Assembly: GCA_942492965.1 (NCBI GenBank) | Contig: OW818656.1 | Location: 682,001-746,000 of the forward strand | Direction of reading: 5' to 3' | DNA length: 64,000 nucleotides | Origin: Sphingosinicella sp942492965 | Lineage (GTDB): Bacteria; Pseudomonadota; Alphaproteobacteria; Sphingomonadales; Sphingomonadaceae | Shown here: positions 41,902 through 52,375 of the stretch, piece after piece | Position numbering within the stretch: the first letter of the stretch is position 1 | How the letters are laid out: every line of letters starts with the position of its first letter | The notes under the pieces: model-generated | The model's database searches: none | Seen by the model: only the letters and a program-made list of their open reading frames with translations | What the model was told of the DNA's origin: nothing | Position numbers and translations under genes: made by a program

Positions 41902-43544
41902 GCGTCGTCGCCCAGCCGTCTTCCGGGGGCGATCTCACGCGGGTCGGTCTTCACCGCGATGAGCGCAGGGACGCCGCTTACGCGGGCGCGGACGAGCGCC
42001 GCGGGGAAGTCTTCGGTGCGATCGACGGTTTCACCGTGACAGCCGAAGCTGCGCGCGAAGGCGGCGAAATCGGGGTTCACGAGCGCGGTGCCCGATTGCC
42101 GCCCCGGAAAATCGCGCGCCTGATGCATCCGGATCGTGCCGTACTGACCGTTGTCGACGACGATGAACAGCACGTTGGCGCCGTAGCGCGCGGCTGTGAT
42201 CAGTTCGTTCCCCGACATCAGGAAGTCGCCGTCGCCCGCGAGCACCACGACCTCGCGCTCCGGCTGGAGCAGCTTCGCGGCGATCCCGGCGGGAACGCCG
42301 TAGCCCATCGCGCCAGAGGTCGGCGCAAGCTGCGTGCCGATGCGGCGATGCTGATGGAAGCGGTGCAGCCACCCGGCGAAGTTGCCCGCGCCGTTGCAGT
42401 AGATGGTGTCGGCGCCGAGCGTGGCATCGAGATGGCCGATCACTTCGGCCATGTTAACACCGTTCACAACGCTGGTGGGCTGCGTCCACGCCTCGTAATC
42501 GGCGCGCGCAGCGCGGGTCCATTCCGCCCAGCGCGAACCGTCGATCGCGAAGCCGAGTTCGCCGAGCGCCGCGCAGGCGAGCCGGATCGACGACTGGATC
42601 GCAAGCGCCGGGCGGCGGACGCGGCCCAGCGTATCGGCATCGGGATGGACATGGACGAGACTTTGCGCGGGGGTCGGCACCGCAGGCAACGTATAGCCCT
42701 GGCTCGCCACCTCGCCGAGCCGCGTGCCGAGCGCAATGATAAGGTCAGCCGATTTGACGCGCTCGACGAGCTTCGGGTTCGAACCGAGCCCGAGTTCACC
42801 TGCGTAGTTCGGATGCGCGTTGTCGAAACGGTCCTTGCGGCGCCACGAGGTGACGACGGGAAGGTTTGCGCTTTCGGCAAAGCTCTGCACAGCGGCCACA
42901 TCCTCGGCGGTCCAGCCCGGCCCGCCGAGCCACAGCAGCGGGCGTTCGGCAGCATCGAGCATGTTGGCAAGCGCCGCTATGGCAGACGCATCGGGCGAGG
43001 CCTGCGGCGGCTCGATCCGCGTGGCGACGGCCGCCAGCGCTTCCTCGGTGAGGATATCCTCGGGCAGCGCGATCACCACCGGCCCCGGCCGCCCGGAAAG
43101 GCTGAGCGCATAGGCGGAAGCGACGATCTCGTGCGCGCGGTCGGCGCGGTCGAGCACAAACACGCCCTTGGCGAGCGCGCCGAACATGCGGCGGTAATCG
43201 ACCTCCTGAAACGCCTCTCGCCCGATCATGTCGGTGCCAACGTCGCCGACGAAGAGTAGCATCGGCGTCGAATCCTGAAACGCGGTGTGCACGCCGATCG
43301 AGGCGTGCGTCGCGCCCGGCCCGCGCGTCACCATCGCGACGCCCGGCCTGCCGTTCAGCTTGCCATAGGCCTCCGCCATGTTCGCGGCGGCGGCTTCGTG
43401 GCGGCAGGTGATGAGTGCGATCCTGTCCTGCACGTCGTGCAGCGCGTCTAGCACGGCGAGGTAGGATTCGCCCGGGACGCAGAATACGTGGCTGACGCCC
43501 TGGTGGACGAGAGTTTCGGCGATGGTTGCGGCCACGCTCGGCAT
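41898..43544 (-). CDS. Thiamine-diphosphate-dependent enzyme, acetolactate-synthase-like
   Basis: This 548-residue protein has the three-domain structure of the acetolactate synthase/pyruvate oxidase superfamily. The PYR domain holds VFCVPGESYLAVLDAL and the catalytic Glu in ITCRHEAAAANMAEAYGKLNG. The PP domain holds the thiamine motif GDGDFLMSGNELITAARYGA, ending in VVDNGQYG. A true acetolactate synthase with a small subunit is unlikely, as no ilvH is near. It is the first gene of an operon with the M20 hydrolase and astADB, so it may act in arginine or guanidino-acid metabolism. The reaction is not predictable from sequence. Confidence 0.85.
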   Translation of the reverse strand: MPSVAATIAETLVHQGVSHVFCVPGESYLAVLDALHDVQDRIALITCRHEAAAANMAEAYGKLNGRPGVAMVTRGPGATHASIGVHTAFQDSTPMLLFVGDVGTDMIGREAFQEVDYRRMFGALAKGVFVLDRADRAHEIVASAYALSLSGRPGPVVIALPEDILTEEALAAVATRIEPPQASPDASAIAALANMLDAAERPLLWLGGPGWTAEDVAAVQSFAESANLPVVTSWRRKDRFDNAHPNYAGELGLGSNPKLVERVKSADLIIALGTRLGEVASQGYTLPAVPTPAQSLVHVHPDADTLGRVRRPALAIQSSIRLACAALGELGFAIDGSRWAEWTRAARADYEAWTQPTSVVNGVNMAEVIGHLDATLGADTIYCNGAGNFAGWLHRFHQHRRIGTQLAPTSGAMGYGVPAGIAAKLLQPEREVVVLAGDGDFLMSGNELITAARYGANVLFIVVDNGQYGTIRMHQARDFPGRQSGTALVNPDFAAFARSFGCHGETVDRTEDFPAALVRARVSGVPALIAVKTDPREIAPGRRLGDDA

Positions 43545-43644
43545 GGGGGATCGGTGCCCGTGTGGGGGAGCGAAGTCAAGCCGTGCGAAGCCTCTCCCCT
43601 CTCGTAGCTATCGGCTGGGGCGCATTTCCGGCATTGAGCCCGGC

Positions 43645-44403
43645 ATGACCGATCATATCCGCATCGAACGCGACGGCCGCGTCCTCGTCGTCACCATGAA
43701 CCGCCCGGAGAAGAAGAACGCGCTGACGCACGCCATGTACGCGGCGATGGCGGACGCGATCGAGGGCGCGCAGACCGACGACGGCATCCGCGTGGTGCTG
43801 CTGACCGGCACGGGCGAGGCGTTCACATCGGGCAACGACCTCGTCGATTTCCAGTCGAATCCGCCGCGCGGGACGGACACGCCGGTCGCGCGCTTCCTGC
43901 GATCGATCCTGAACGCGGAAAAGCCGCTGATGGCGGCGGTGGGCGGCGTTGCCGTCGGCGTCGGCACAACGATGCTGCTGCACTGCGACATCGTCGTGGT
44001 GTCCGAAAACGCGATGCTGCAGACGCCGTTCACGGACCTTGCGCTGATCCCTGAGGCCGGATCGTCGCTGCTGCTGCCCCAGGTCGTCGGTACGGCGCTG
44101 GCGAGCGACATGTTCCTGACCGGGCGGCGGATTTCGGGCGAGGAAGCCGTGAAGATCGGCCTCGCCTCCCGCCTCGCGCCGCACGCGGAGCTTGAGGCCG
44201 AGGCGCGACGCATCGCGCACGGTATCGCGGCGAAAGCGCCGGAATCGGTGAAGCTGACGAAGGGCCTGCTACGCCGAAACCGCGCGGACACAGAAGCGCG
44301 CCTGATGCTGGAAAGCGAGCTTTTCACCGAGCGGCTGAAATCGCCGGAATTCATGGAAGCCGCCACCGCCTTCATGCAGAAGCGGCCGCCGAATTTCGGC
44401 TGA
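43645..44403 (+). CDS. Enoyl-CoA hydratase/isomerase family protein
   Basis: This 252-residue crotonase-fold enzyme acts on acyl-CoA thioesters. The opening RDGRVLVVTMNRPEKKNALTHAMY is typical, the oxyanion-hole segments are FTSGNDLVDFQ and AVGGVAVGVGTTMLLHCD, and ALIPEAGSSLLLP carries one acidic catalytic residue. The first of the two hydratase glutamates is not evident, so isomerase activity (PaaG/ECI-like) is as likely as hydration. ATG 43645 is chosen as the family start. It lies between the AST operon (divergent, 100 bp) and the sulfite-reductase cluster. Confidence 0.85.
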   Translation: MTDHIRIERDGRVLVVTMNRPEKKNALTHAMYAAMADAIEGAQTDDGIRVVLLTGTGEAFTSGNDLVDFQSNPPRGTDTPVARFLRSILNAEKPLMAAVGGVAVGVGTTMLLHCDIVVVSENAMLQTPFTDLALIPEAGSSLLLPQVVGTALASDMFLTGRRISGEEAVKIGLASRLAPHAELEAEARRIAHGIAAKAPESVKLTKGLLRRNRADTEARLMLESELFTERLKSPEFMEAATAFMQKRPPNFG

Positions 44404-44488
44404 TTTCCGCGCGCTGCCAAGCCCCGCTTGGCGCACCCAAAGAAAGCCTTGCTTGGCCTTCGCGCGCGGGCGGACCATCTAACGCTCC

Positions 44489-45241
44489 ATGACCATGGGC
44501 AAACTCATTCTTGTCGGCGCCGGACCGGGCGATCCGGACCTGCTGACGCTGCGCGCGGCGCGGGCGCTCGGGCTTGCCGATGTCGTCGTGCACGACGGGC
44601 TCGTCGATGCGCGCGTGCTGGCCCTTGCGCCGCATGACGCCCGCCGCATCAGCGTCGCCAAGCGGCGCGCGCGCCACACGATGGCGCAGGACGACATCAA
44701 CGCGCTGCTCGTCGCCGAGGCGAAGGCCGGAAACACCGTCGTGCGCCTGAAGGGCGGCGACCCGTTCATCTTCGGGCGCGGCGGCGAGGAAGTCGAAGCC
44801 GCGCGGGCCGCGGGCGTGCCCGTGGAAGTCGTCCCCGGCATCTCCTCGCCGCTTGGCGCGGCAGCCGAAGCGCTGATGCCGCTGACACACCGCGACCATG
44901 CGTCCATCGTCAGTTTCGTTGCCGGACAGTGCAAGGGCCTCACCGAACAGAATTGGGCGGGGCTGGCGGGCAAGGGCCGTACGCTGGTGATTTACATGGG
45001 CGTCGCCACTGCTGCCGCCATCGCGGAAAAGCTGATGGGGGACGGGCTGACGCCGGACGTGCCGGTCGCGATCCTGGAGCGCGGCACGCTGCCGGGCGCG
45101 CGGGTTATCCGCAGCATTCTTGCCGATCTTGAAGGCTCGGTGGTGCGGCACGGCGTGAAGAGCCCGGCGCTTATCGTCGTCGGCGCGGTCGCCGCGCTCG
45201 GTGCGGATGTGGACATCAGAAAACTGGAGATGCAGGCGTGA
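44489..45241 (+). CDS. cobA: Uroporphyrinogen-III C-methyltransferase
   Basis: This SAM-dependent enzyme methylates uroporphyrinogen III twice to precorrin-2, the branch point to siroheme and cobalamin. The 250 residues show the family signature LVGAGPGDPDLLTLRAARAL at the N-terminus, VVRLKGGDPFIFGRGGEE, and the PGISSPLGAAAEALMPLTHRD loop. It overlaps DUF2849 by 4 bp, the first of a row of coupled genes for sulfite reduction, so here it supplies siroheme to CysI. The companion dehydrogenase/ferrochelatase is at 48375. Confidence 0.95.
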   Translation: MTMGKLILVGAGPGDPDLLTLRAARALGLADVVVHDGLVDARVLALAPHDARRISVAKRRARHTMAQDDINALLVAEAKAGNTVVRLKGGDPFIFGRGGEEVEAARAAGVPVEVVPGISSPLGAAAEALMPLTHRDHASIVSFVAGQCKGLTEQNWAGLAGKGRTLVIYMGVATAAAIAEKLMGDGLTPDVPVAILERGTLPGARVIRSILADLEGSVVRHGVKSPALIVVGAVAALGADVDIRKLEMQA

Positions 45242-45534
45242 AGCTGCTTACCGGAAACGATCTCAAGACCGGCGATGTCGTCTGGTGGACGGGCAGCGAC
45301 TGGTCGCGCCATGTCGCCGAGGCGGTCGATGTTGACGGCCACGGTGAGGCGATCGCCGCCGCCGAGGAAGCCGCGCGCCGCGTGAACGCGCCTTATGTGA
45401 TCGACGGCGAAGCGACGCCCGAAGGCCCCCGCCCCGGCCACATCAAGGACCGTATTCGCGCGCTCGGCCCCACCGTGCGGCTCGACCTCAATATCATGCC
45501 CGCCGATCCGAAGGCGGGGAGCTGGGTGATCTGA
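45238..45534 (+). CDS. DUF2849 protein, sulfite-reductase-associated
   Basis: This 98-residue protein matches DUF2849, a family almost always found directly before cysI in alphaproteobacteria. Conserved segments are LLTGNDLKTGDVVWWTGSDWSRH and VNAPYVIDGEATPEGPRPGHIKDRIRALGPTVR-like positions, given here in parts. The function is unknown. It may be a small factor for maturation of, or electron delivery to, the sulfite reductase. The GTG start at 45238 overlaps cobA and its stop overlaps the cysI start. Confidence 0.85.
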   Translation: MKLLTGNDLKTGDVVWWTGSDWSRHVAEAVDVDGHGEAIAAAEEAARRVNAPYVIDGEATPEGPRPGHIKDRIRALGPTVRLDLNIMPADPKAGSWVI

Positions 45535-47168
45535 TGTACAAGTACGACGAATATGACCAGTCGATCGTCGATGCCCGCGTGGAGGAGTTCCGCGACCAGG
45601 TTGAGCGGCGCCTTGCCGGCGAGATCAGCGAGGACCAGTTCAAGCCGCTGCGGCTGATGAACGGGCTCTACTTGCAGCTCCATGCCTACATGCTGCGCGT
45701 CGCGATCCCTTATGGCACGATGGACAGCCGCCAGATGCGGATGCTCGCGCACATCGCGCGCAAGTACGATCGCGATTACGGCCATTTCACCACGCGCCAG
45801 AATATCCAATACAACTGGATCAAGCTGGAGGATGCGCCCGACATTCTCGCCGATCTCGCGAGCGTGGAGATGCACGCGATCCAGACGAGCGGAAACTGCA
45901 TCCGCAACACGACGTCCGACCAGTTCGCGGGCGCCGCCGCCGACGAGGTGACGGACCCGCGCCCGTGGGCGGAGCTGCTACGCCAGTGGTCGACGTTCCA
46001 CCCGGAATTCAGCTATCTGCCGCGCAAGTTCAAGATCGCGATCGTGGCGGCGGAAGAAGACCGCGCGGCGATCAAGCTGCACGACATCGGGCTTCAGCTT
46101 TACAACAATGATGCGGGCGAGCTCGGCTTCCGCGTGTTCGTGGGCGGCGGCATGGGCCGCACGCCGATGGTCGCGCCGGTGATCCGCGAATTCCTGCCGA
46201 CGGCCGACTTCCTCAGCTATCTGGAGGCGTGCCTGCGCGTCTACAATCGCTACGGGCGCCGCGACAACATCTACAAGGCGCGCATCAAGATCCTCGTCCA
46301 CGAACTCGGCGCGGCGGAATACGCGCGGCAGGTGGAAGAGGAATGGGCGCATGTGAAGACGCTCGGCCTCGATCCGCCCGCCGGGGAGTTCGAGCGCATC
46401 GCCGCGCAGTTCGCGCCGCCGCCGTTCGAAACCGGCATTGCCGACACGGTCGATCGCTCCGATCCCGACTTCGCGGTGTGGCTCGACCAGAACGTGAAGG
46501 CGCACAAGCAGCCGGGCTATGCGATCGTCAACATCAGCCTGAAGCCGGTCGGCGGCATTCCGGGCGACGCATCCTCGGCGCAGATCGACCTGATGGCGGA
46601 CCTCGCCGAGACGTACGGCTTCGACGAGCTTCGCGTGACGCACGCGCAGAACATCGTGCTGCCGCACGTGAAGAAGGCCGATCTCTACACGATCTGGCAG
46701 AAGCTGGCGGCGGCCGATCTCGCGAGCGCGAACCTGGATCTCATCAGCGACATCATCGCCTGCCCCGGCCTCGATTATTGCAGCCTTGCGAACGCGCGCT
46801 CGATCCCGGTCGCGCAGAAGATCGCCAAGCGTTTTGAAGGTCTCGACCGCCAGCGCGACCTCGGCGAATTGAAGCTGAAGATTTCCGGCTGCATCAACGC
46901 CTGCGGGCATCACCACGCCGGGCACATCGGCATCCTCGGCGTCGATCGCAAGGGCACGGAGAATTACCAGCTGCTGCTCGGCGGATCGGGCGCGGAAGAC
47001 GCGAGCCTCGGCCGCATCACCGGCCCAGGTTTCGACGAGGACGGTATCGTCGATGCGATCGAGCGCACGGTCGAAACCTATCGCACACTGCGTGAGGGCG
47101 GCGAGCGCTTCCTCGATACGTACCGCCGCGTCGGCATGGAGCCGTTCAAGGAGGCGATTTATGGGTAA
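45534..47168 (+). CDS. cysI: Sulfite reductase hemoprotein (CysI-like)
   Basis: This 544-residue enzyme reduces sulfite to sulfide with a siroheme and a coupled [4Fe-4S] cluster. It has two nitrite/sulfite reductase half-domains (ferredoxin-like) and two 4Fe-4S domains. The cluster cysteines are in CPGLDYCSLANARS and SGCINACGHHHAGH (C-x5-C...C-x3-C). GHFTTRQNIQYNWIKLEDAPDIL and RVTHAQNIVLPHV are siroheme-contact segments. No cysJ flavoprotein is nearby, so the electron donor may be ferredoxin. The stop overlaps the DUF934 start. Confidence 0.93.
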   Translation: MYKYDEYDQSIVDARVEEFRDQVERRLAGEISEDQFKPLRLMNGLYLQLHAYMLRVAIPYGTMDSRQMRMLAHIARKYDRDYGHFTTRQNIQYNWIKLEDAPDILADLASVEMHAIQTSGNCIRNTTSDQFAGAAADEVTDPRPWAELLRQWSTFHPEFSYLPRKFKIAIVAAEEDRAAIKLHDIGLQLYNNDAGELGFRVFVGGGMGRTPMVAPVIREFLPTADFLSYLEACLRVYNRYGRRDNIYKARIKILVHELGAAEYARQVEEEWAHVKTLGLDPPAGEFERIAAQFAPPPFETGIADTVDRSDPDFAVWLDQNVKAHKQPGYAIVNISLKPVGGIPGDASSAQIDLMADLAETYGFDELRVTHAQNIVLPHVKKADLYTIWQKLAAADLASANLDLISDIIACPGLDYCSLANARSIPVAQKIAKRFEGLDRQRDLGELKLKISGCINACGHHHAGHIGILGVDRKGTENYQLLLGGSGAEDASLGRITGPGFDEDGIVDAIERTVETYRTLREGGERFLDTYRRVGMEPFKEAIYG

Positions 47169-47586
47169 CGCACTGCGCTTCCGCGACGACGCCGCGCACG
47201 AAGAACCGGCGGTGACGCTGGACGCGTTCCTCGGCCAGTCCAATGCCACCGCCGTGCGGCTGGAATCGGACGAGGATGCGCGCAAGCTCATCCCGCATCT
47301 CGGTCAGCTTGCCCTGATCGAGATTGCGTTCCCCAAGTTCCGCGACGGGCGGGGCTATTCGGCGGCGCGTATCCTGCGCGAAGCCGGGTACACGGGCGAG
47401 CTGCGCGCGGCGGGCGACGTGCTCGTCGACCAGATTCCGTTCATGCGCCGCTGCGGCTTCGACAGCTTCGCGCCCGAAGCCGACATCGACACCGATGCGC
47501 TGGGCCGCGCGCTGTCGCGCTACGAGCACGTCTATCAGAAGGCGGCGGACGGGCGTTCGCCGGTGTGGGCGCTGCGTCATGGCTGA
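47161..47586 (+). CDS. DUF934 protein, sulfite-reductase-associated
   Basis: This 141-residue protein matches DUF934, a family linked to cysI and cysH in proteobacteria. Conserved parts are LIEIAFPKFRDGRGYSAARILRE, TGELRAAGDVLVDQIPFMRRCGFDSF and SRYEHVYQ. Its role is unknown, often suggested to be oxidoreductase or assembly support for sulfite reductase. Overlaps with cysI (8 bp) and cysH (8 bp) show strict co-translation. Confidence 0.88.
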   Translation: MGNALRFRDDAAHEEPAVTLDAFLGQSNATAVRLESDEDARKLIPHLGQLALIEIAFPKFRDGRGYSAARILREAGYTGELRAAGDVLVDQIPFMRRCGFDSFAPEADIDTDALGRALSRYEHVYQKAADGRSPVWALRHG

Positions 47587-48334
47587 TGCAGCTCGCAAGC
47601 TCGATACCATCGACGTGCGCCCTGCCTATACGCAGCAAGACGCCGACGCGCTGAACGCGCGCTTCGCGGGTGTCGACACGCTCGAAATGCTGCGCACGGT
47701 GTTCGAGGAAAAGCTGCTCGGCAAGACGGCGGTTGTTTCCTCGTTTGGCACGGAGAGCGCGGTGCTTCTGGACCTTATCGCGCGCGTCGATCCGGCTGTG
47801 CCCGTGGTGTTCGTCGATACGCTGAAGATGTTCCCCGAAACCGAGCGCTACCGCGTGCAGCTGCTCGACCGGCTGGGGATGACCAATCGCGACGTGGTGA
47901 CGCCCGATGCCGCCGTCATTGAAGCGAAGGACGCGACCGGCCTGCGCTGGTCCTACGACCCGGACGGCTGCTGCGCGATCCGCAAGGTGGAGCCGCTCGC
48001 CCGCGCCAAGCAGGGCCTCGACAGCTGGATTTCGGGCCGCAAGGCATTCCAGTCGCAGACGCGCGCCAACATTCCCCGGTTCGAGATCGAGGATGGGCGC
48101 CTCAAGATGAACCCGCTCGGCGACTGGGTGAAGGCCGATCTCGAGGCGTACTTCGCGGAGCGCGACCTGCCGCGGCATCCGCTGGAGGCGGAAGGCTATC
48201 TGTCGATCGGCTGCCAGCCGTGCACGAGCGTCGTGAAGCCGGGCGAAGACCCGCGCGCCGGGCGCTGGCGCGGCTGGGACAAGACCGAGTGCGGCATCCA
48301 CACCGACAACGTGAGCGAACTGCCGAGCTTCTGA
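47579..48334 (+). CDS. cysH: Adenylyl-sulfate (APS) reductase, CysH
   Basis: This 251-residue enzyme reduces activated sulfate to sulfite with electrons from thioredoxin. The pattern DGCCAIRKVEPL plus GCQPCTSVV matches the cluster-bearing type, which uses adenylyl sulfate directly; the catalytic cysteine lies in KTECGIHTDN near the C-terminus. The nucleotide loop is VVSSFGTESAVLLDLI. PAPS-specific enzymes lack the CC...CxxC motif. Together with CysI this gives the reductive half of sulfate assimilation; no cysDN sulfurylase is in the window. Confidence 0.94.
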   Translation: MADAARKLDTIDVRPAYTQQDADALNARFAGVDTLEMLRTVFEEKLLGKTAVVSSFGTESAVLLDLIARVDPAVPVVFVDTLKMFPETERYRVQLLDRLGMTNRDVVTPDAAVIEAKDATGLRWSYDPDGCCAIRKVEPLARAKQGLDSWISGRKAFQSQTRANIPRFEIEDGRLKMNPLGDWVKADLEAYFAERDLPRHPLEAEGYLSIGCQPCTSVVKPGEDPRAGRWRGWDKTECGIHTDNVSELPSF

Positions 48335-48374
48335 GGCTTTCCAGCCTCGTGCGGGCGTGGCATTCCTGCCGCCG

Positions 48375-49133
48375 ATGGACCAGCTTCCCGTTTTCCTGAA
48401 TCTGAAGGGCATGTCCGTGCTCCTCGTCGGCGACGGCGAAGCGGCGGAGGCGAAGCGGCGGCTGATCGAAAGCGCGGGCGGCCTCATTACCGAAGACCCC
48501 GACGCCGCGCGCATCGCCTTCATCGCGCAGGAGACGAGCCCCGCCGACGTGGCAGTGCTGCACGCGCAGGGGCTGCTGGTGAACGTCGTCGATCGCCCCG
48601 ACCTTTGCGACTTCACCGTGCCCGCGATCATCGACCGCTCGCCCGTGCTCGTCGCGATCGGCACGGGTGGGGCGTCGGCAACTCTTGCGAAGGCGCTGCG
48701 CGAGCGGCTGGAAGCATTGCTCCCCGCCGCGCTCGGCGATCTTGCCCGGAGTATACGCGCCGCGCGCGAGCGTGTGACGGGCGCGCGTCCGACACCCTCG
48801 GGTCGCCGCCGGTTCTGGGACCGGCTGCTCGCGCCCGGCGCGGCGCTCGATCCGCTGCACGAGGTTTCGGGCGCTGCGGCAAAGATCGAAGCCGCGCTCG
48901 CGCTCAGCGACACGGATGCAGCCGAACGTCGCGAGATCGTGCTCGTGAGCGACGATCCCGACGATCTGACGCTTCGGCAACTGCGCCTGCTCTCGCGCGC
49001 CGACACGATCGTGCAGGGCGAGGATATTCCCGCCGCCGTGCTTGACCGTGCCCGCCGCGACGCCGTTCGCGTGCCCGACGACTCCGGCGCGCCTCGCCCC
49101 GGCCTGACCGTTATCTTGCGGAGACTTTCATGA
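48375..49133 (+). CDS. cysG: Precorrin-2 dehydrogenase / sirohydrochlorin ferrochelatase
   Basis: This 252-residue protein corresponds to the N-terminal half of CysG (CysG-B, Met8-like), which oxidises precorrin-2 with NAD+ and inserts iron to make siroheme. The NAD-binding loop is SVLLVGDGEAAEAKRRLIES, followed by VVDRPDLCDFTVPAIIDRSP, LVAIGTGGASATLAKALRER and LEALLPAALGDLARSI. The methyltransferase half is the separate cobA at 44489, so the usual CysG fusion is split around the sulfite-reductase genes. GTG at 48357 is an alternative start. The stop overlaps the transporter gene by 4 bp. Confidence 0.88.
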   Translation: MDQLPVFLNLKGMSVLLVGDGEAAEAKRRLIESAGGLITEDPDAARIAFIAQETSPADVAVLHAQGLLVNVVDRPDLCDFTVPAIIDRSPVLVAIGTGGASATLAKALRERLEALLPAALGDLARSIRAARERVTGARPTPSGRRRFWDRLLAPGAALDPLHEVSGAAAKIEAALALSDTDAAERREIVLVSDDPDDLTLRQLRLLSRADTIVQGEDIPAAVLDRARRDAVRVPDDSGAPRPGLTVILRRLS

Positions 49134-50098
49134 CGCCCGAAGGCAGCTTCGCCTACACGATCCTGCCCGACGGCACGGCGACGCGCATCGATACGCCGCC
49201 CGGTTCTGGCGAAGCCCCGGCGTGCGCGCTGCTCTGGCGCCACATCGACGGCAACGATACGGCGTGCCGCGAATGGCTGGAAAAGCGATCCGGCGTCCCC
49301 GAAGCGGCGGTCTGGTCGCTGCTGGAACTCGAGACCCGGCCGCGCGCCGTGAAGATCGGCGAAGGCGCGCTTGTGATCCTGCGCGGCGTCAACGAGAACC
49401 CCGATGCCGATCCCGACGATCTCGTTTCGATCCGCCTGTGGGTGACGGCGGGCGAGGTGCTCAGCATCAATTTCCGCCCGCTGCTCGCCATCGCCGACAT
49501 GGAGCACGTGCTGCGCGATCGCGCGGTGCGCGACGCGGGCGATTTCATCGTGGAGCTTGCCGACGTGCTGATCCGGCGTATCGACCACACGCTCGACGAT
49601 CTTTCGCAAAGCCTCGACCTGCTCGAGGAGGACGTGATCGACGAGCGCCGCAGCCACCTGCGCCCGCGCATCGGCAAGGTGCGCCGCACGGCGATCGGGC
49701 TGCGCCGCTTTATTTCGCCGCAGCGCGACGCGCTCACGCAGCTTGCGAGCGGTCCCTACGGGTTTTTCGACGAGAGCGACCGCATCAATCTTTCGGCGGC
49801 GGCGAACAGCGTGACGCGGATCATCGAAGAGATCGACGCCGTGCGCGATCAGGCGGCGGTGCTTTCCGACCAGCTTTCCGATCTTCGGCAGGAAGCGGTC
49901 GGCAATCGCACGCTCGTGCTGTCGATCGTCTCGGCGGTGTTCCTGCCGCTCACGTTTTTCACGGGCCTTATCGGCATGAACGTCGCGGGCATCCCCTACG
50001 CCGACGAAGCGTGGGCTTTCTATGCCATTGTCGGCTTCAACGTGGCGCTCGGCGTCGGGGTTCTCGCCTTGCTACGCGTGAAGGGCTGGTTCCGCTAG
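49130..50098 (+). CDS. CorA-family metal transporter (ZntB-like)
   Basis: This 322-residue protein has a large cytoplasmic N-terminal domain with helices (VELADVLIRRIDHTLDDLSQ) and two C-terminal membrane helices. The pore signature GMN appears in FTGLIGMNVAGIPY, and LPLTFF precedes it. The N-terminal beta region and the IPY end fit the ZntB group, which moves Zn2+ or other divalent cations, rather than Mg2+-specific CorA. It is joined by overlap to cysG(N), so it may be expressed with siroheme synthesis. The stop TAG shares the palindrome CTAG with the convergent response-regulator stop. Confidence 0.88.
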   Translation: MTPEGSFAYTILPDGTATRIDTPPGSGEAPACALLWRHIDGNDTACREWLEKRSGVPEAAVWSLLELETRPRAVKIGEGALVILRGVNENPDADPDDLVSIRLWVTAGEVLSINFRPLLAIADMEHVLRDRAVRDAGDFIVELADVLIRRIDHTLDDLSQSLDLLEEDVIDERRSHLRPRIGKVRRTAIGLRRFISPQRDALTQLASGPYGFFDESDRINLSAAANSVTRIIEEIDAVRDQAAVLSDQLSDLRQEAVGNRTLVLSIVSAVFLPLTFFTGLIGMNVAGIPYADEAWAFYAIVGFNVALGVGVLALLRVKGWFR

Positions 50099-50829
50099 CG
50101 AACGGCGCCCAGCGCCTGACGCGCGAGCGCGGCGATCTCGGCGATTGCTGCCGGGTTCACCGGCATGTCGGCGCGCCCCGGATCCGCGAGGCTGGCAGCG
50201 ATCTGCGCGATGCGCTGCAGCGGCGGTTCGATGAGATCGGGGTTGATGCCGCCGGTGAGCACGGCCTTGCGGTCGGCGATCAGGCGTTCGACCTCGCTCT
50301 GCAATACGCGGCGCTGCTCGCTTTCAAGTTCGAGCTGCTCCTCGAGCTCCGAGAGTTCGATCGCGCGGCGCGTGACCCGCTCGTCGAGCTTGGCGTTGGC
50401 GAGCTTCAGGTTGGCGGCGTGCTGACGACGCTGGAGCTGCGCTTCGATGCGCGCGGCGAGCACGTCGAAATCGATCGGCTTCGAGACATAATCGTCGGCG
50501 CCGGCTTCGAGCGAGGCGACCACGGTCTGCGCGTCCGCGCGCGCGGTGAGCATGATCACCGGCACCTCGCTGACGCGCGAATTGGTGCGCAGCTCGCGCA
50601 GCACATCGATACCGTTCATGTTCGGCATCATGTAGTCGAGCAGCACGAGATCGGGCGGCGATTTTTCGATGAGCTGCAGCGCAGCCTCGCCGCTTTCCGC
50701 AGAGACCACCGTATAATTCAGGCGTTCAAGGCGCCTGCACACCACCGAACGGTTCGCCTCCACGTCGTCCACGACGAGGATTCGGCAACCGTTCCTGTCT
50801 CCTGCATTCACTGTCATCGATACGCCCAT
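50095..50829 (-). CDS. Response regulator with coiled-coil C-terminus
   Basis: This 244-residue protein has a REC domain with the acidic pair Asp21-Asp22 (LVVDDVEANRS), the phosphoacceptor Asp65 in LVLLDYMMPNMNGIDVLREL, and Lys117 in VSKPIDF. A coiled coil follows (LDERVTRRAIELSELEEQLELESEQRRVL) and a helical tail, with no known output domain. It starts 11 bp after the histidine kinase stop and is the third gene of the GGDEF-EAL, kinase, regulator operon. It probably receives phosphate from that kinase. ATG 50817 is an alternative start. Confidence 0.88.
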   Translation of the reverse strand: MGVSMTVNAGDRNGCRILVVDDVEANRSVVCRRLERLNYTVVSAESGEAALQLIEKSPPDLVLLDYMMPNMNGIDVLRELRTNSRVSEVPVIMLTARADAQTVVASLEAGADDYVSKPIDFDVLAARIEAQLQRRQHAANLKLANAKLDERVTRRAIELSELEEQLELESEQRRVLQSEVERLIADRKAVLTGGINPDLIEPPLQRIAQIAASLADPGRADMPVNPAAIAEIAALARQALGAVR

Positions 50830-50839
50830 GTCTTGTTCT

Positions 50840-52371
<1,532 letters not shown>

Positions 52372-52375
<4 letters not shown>

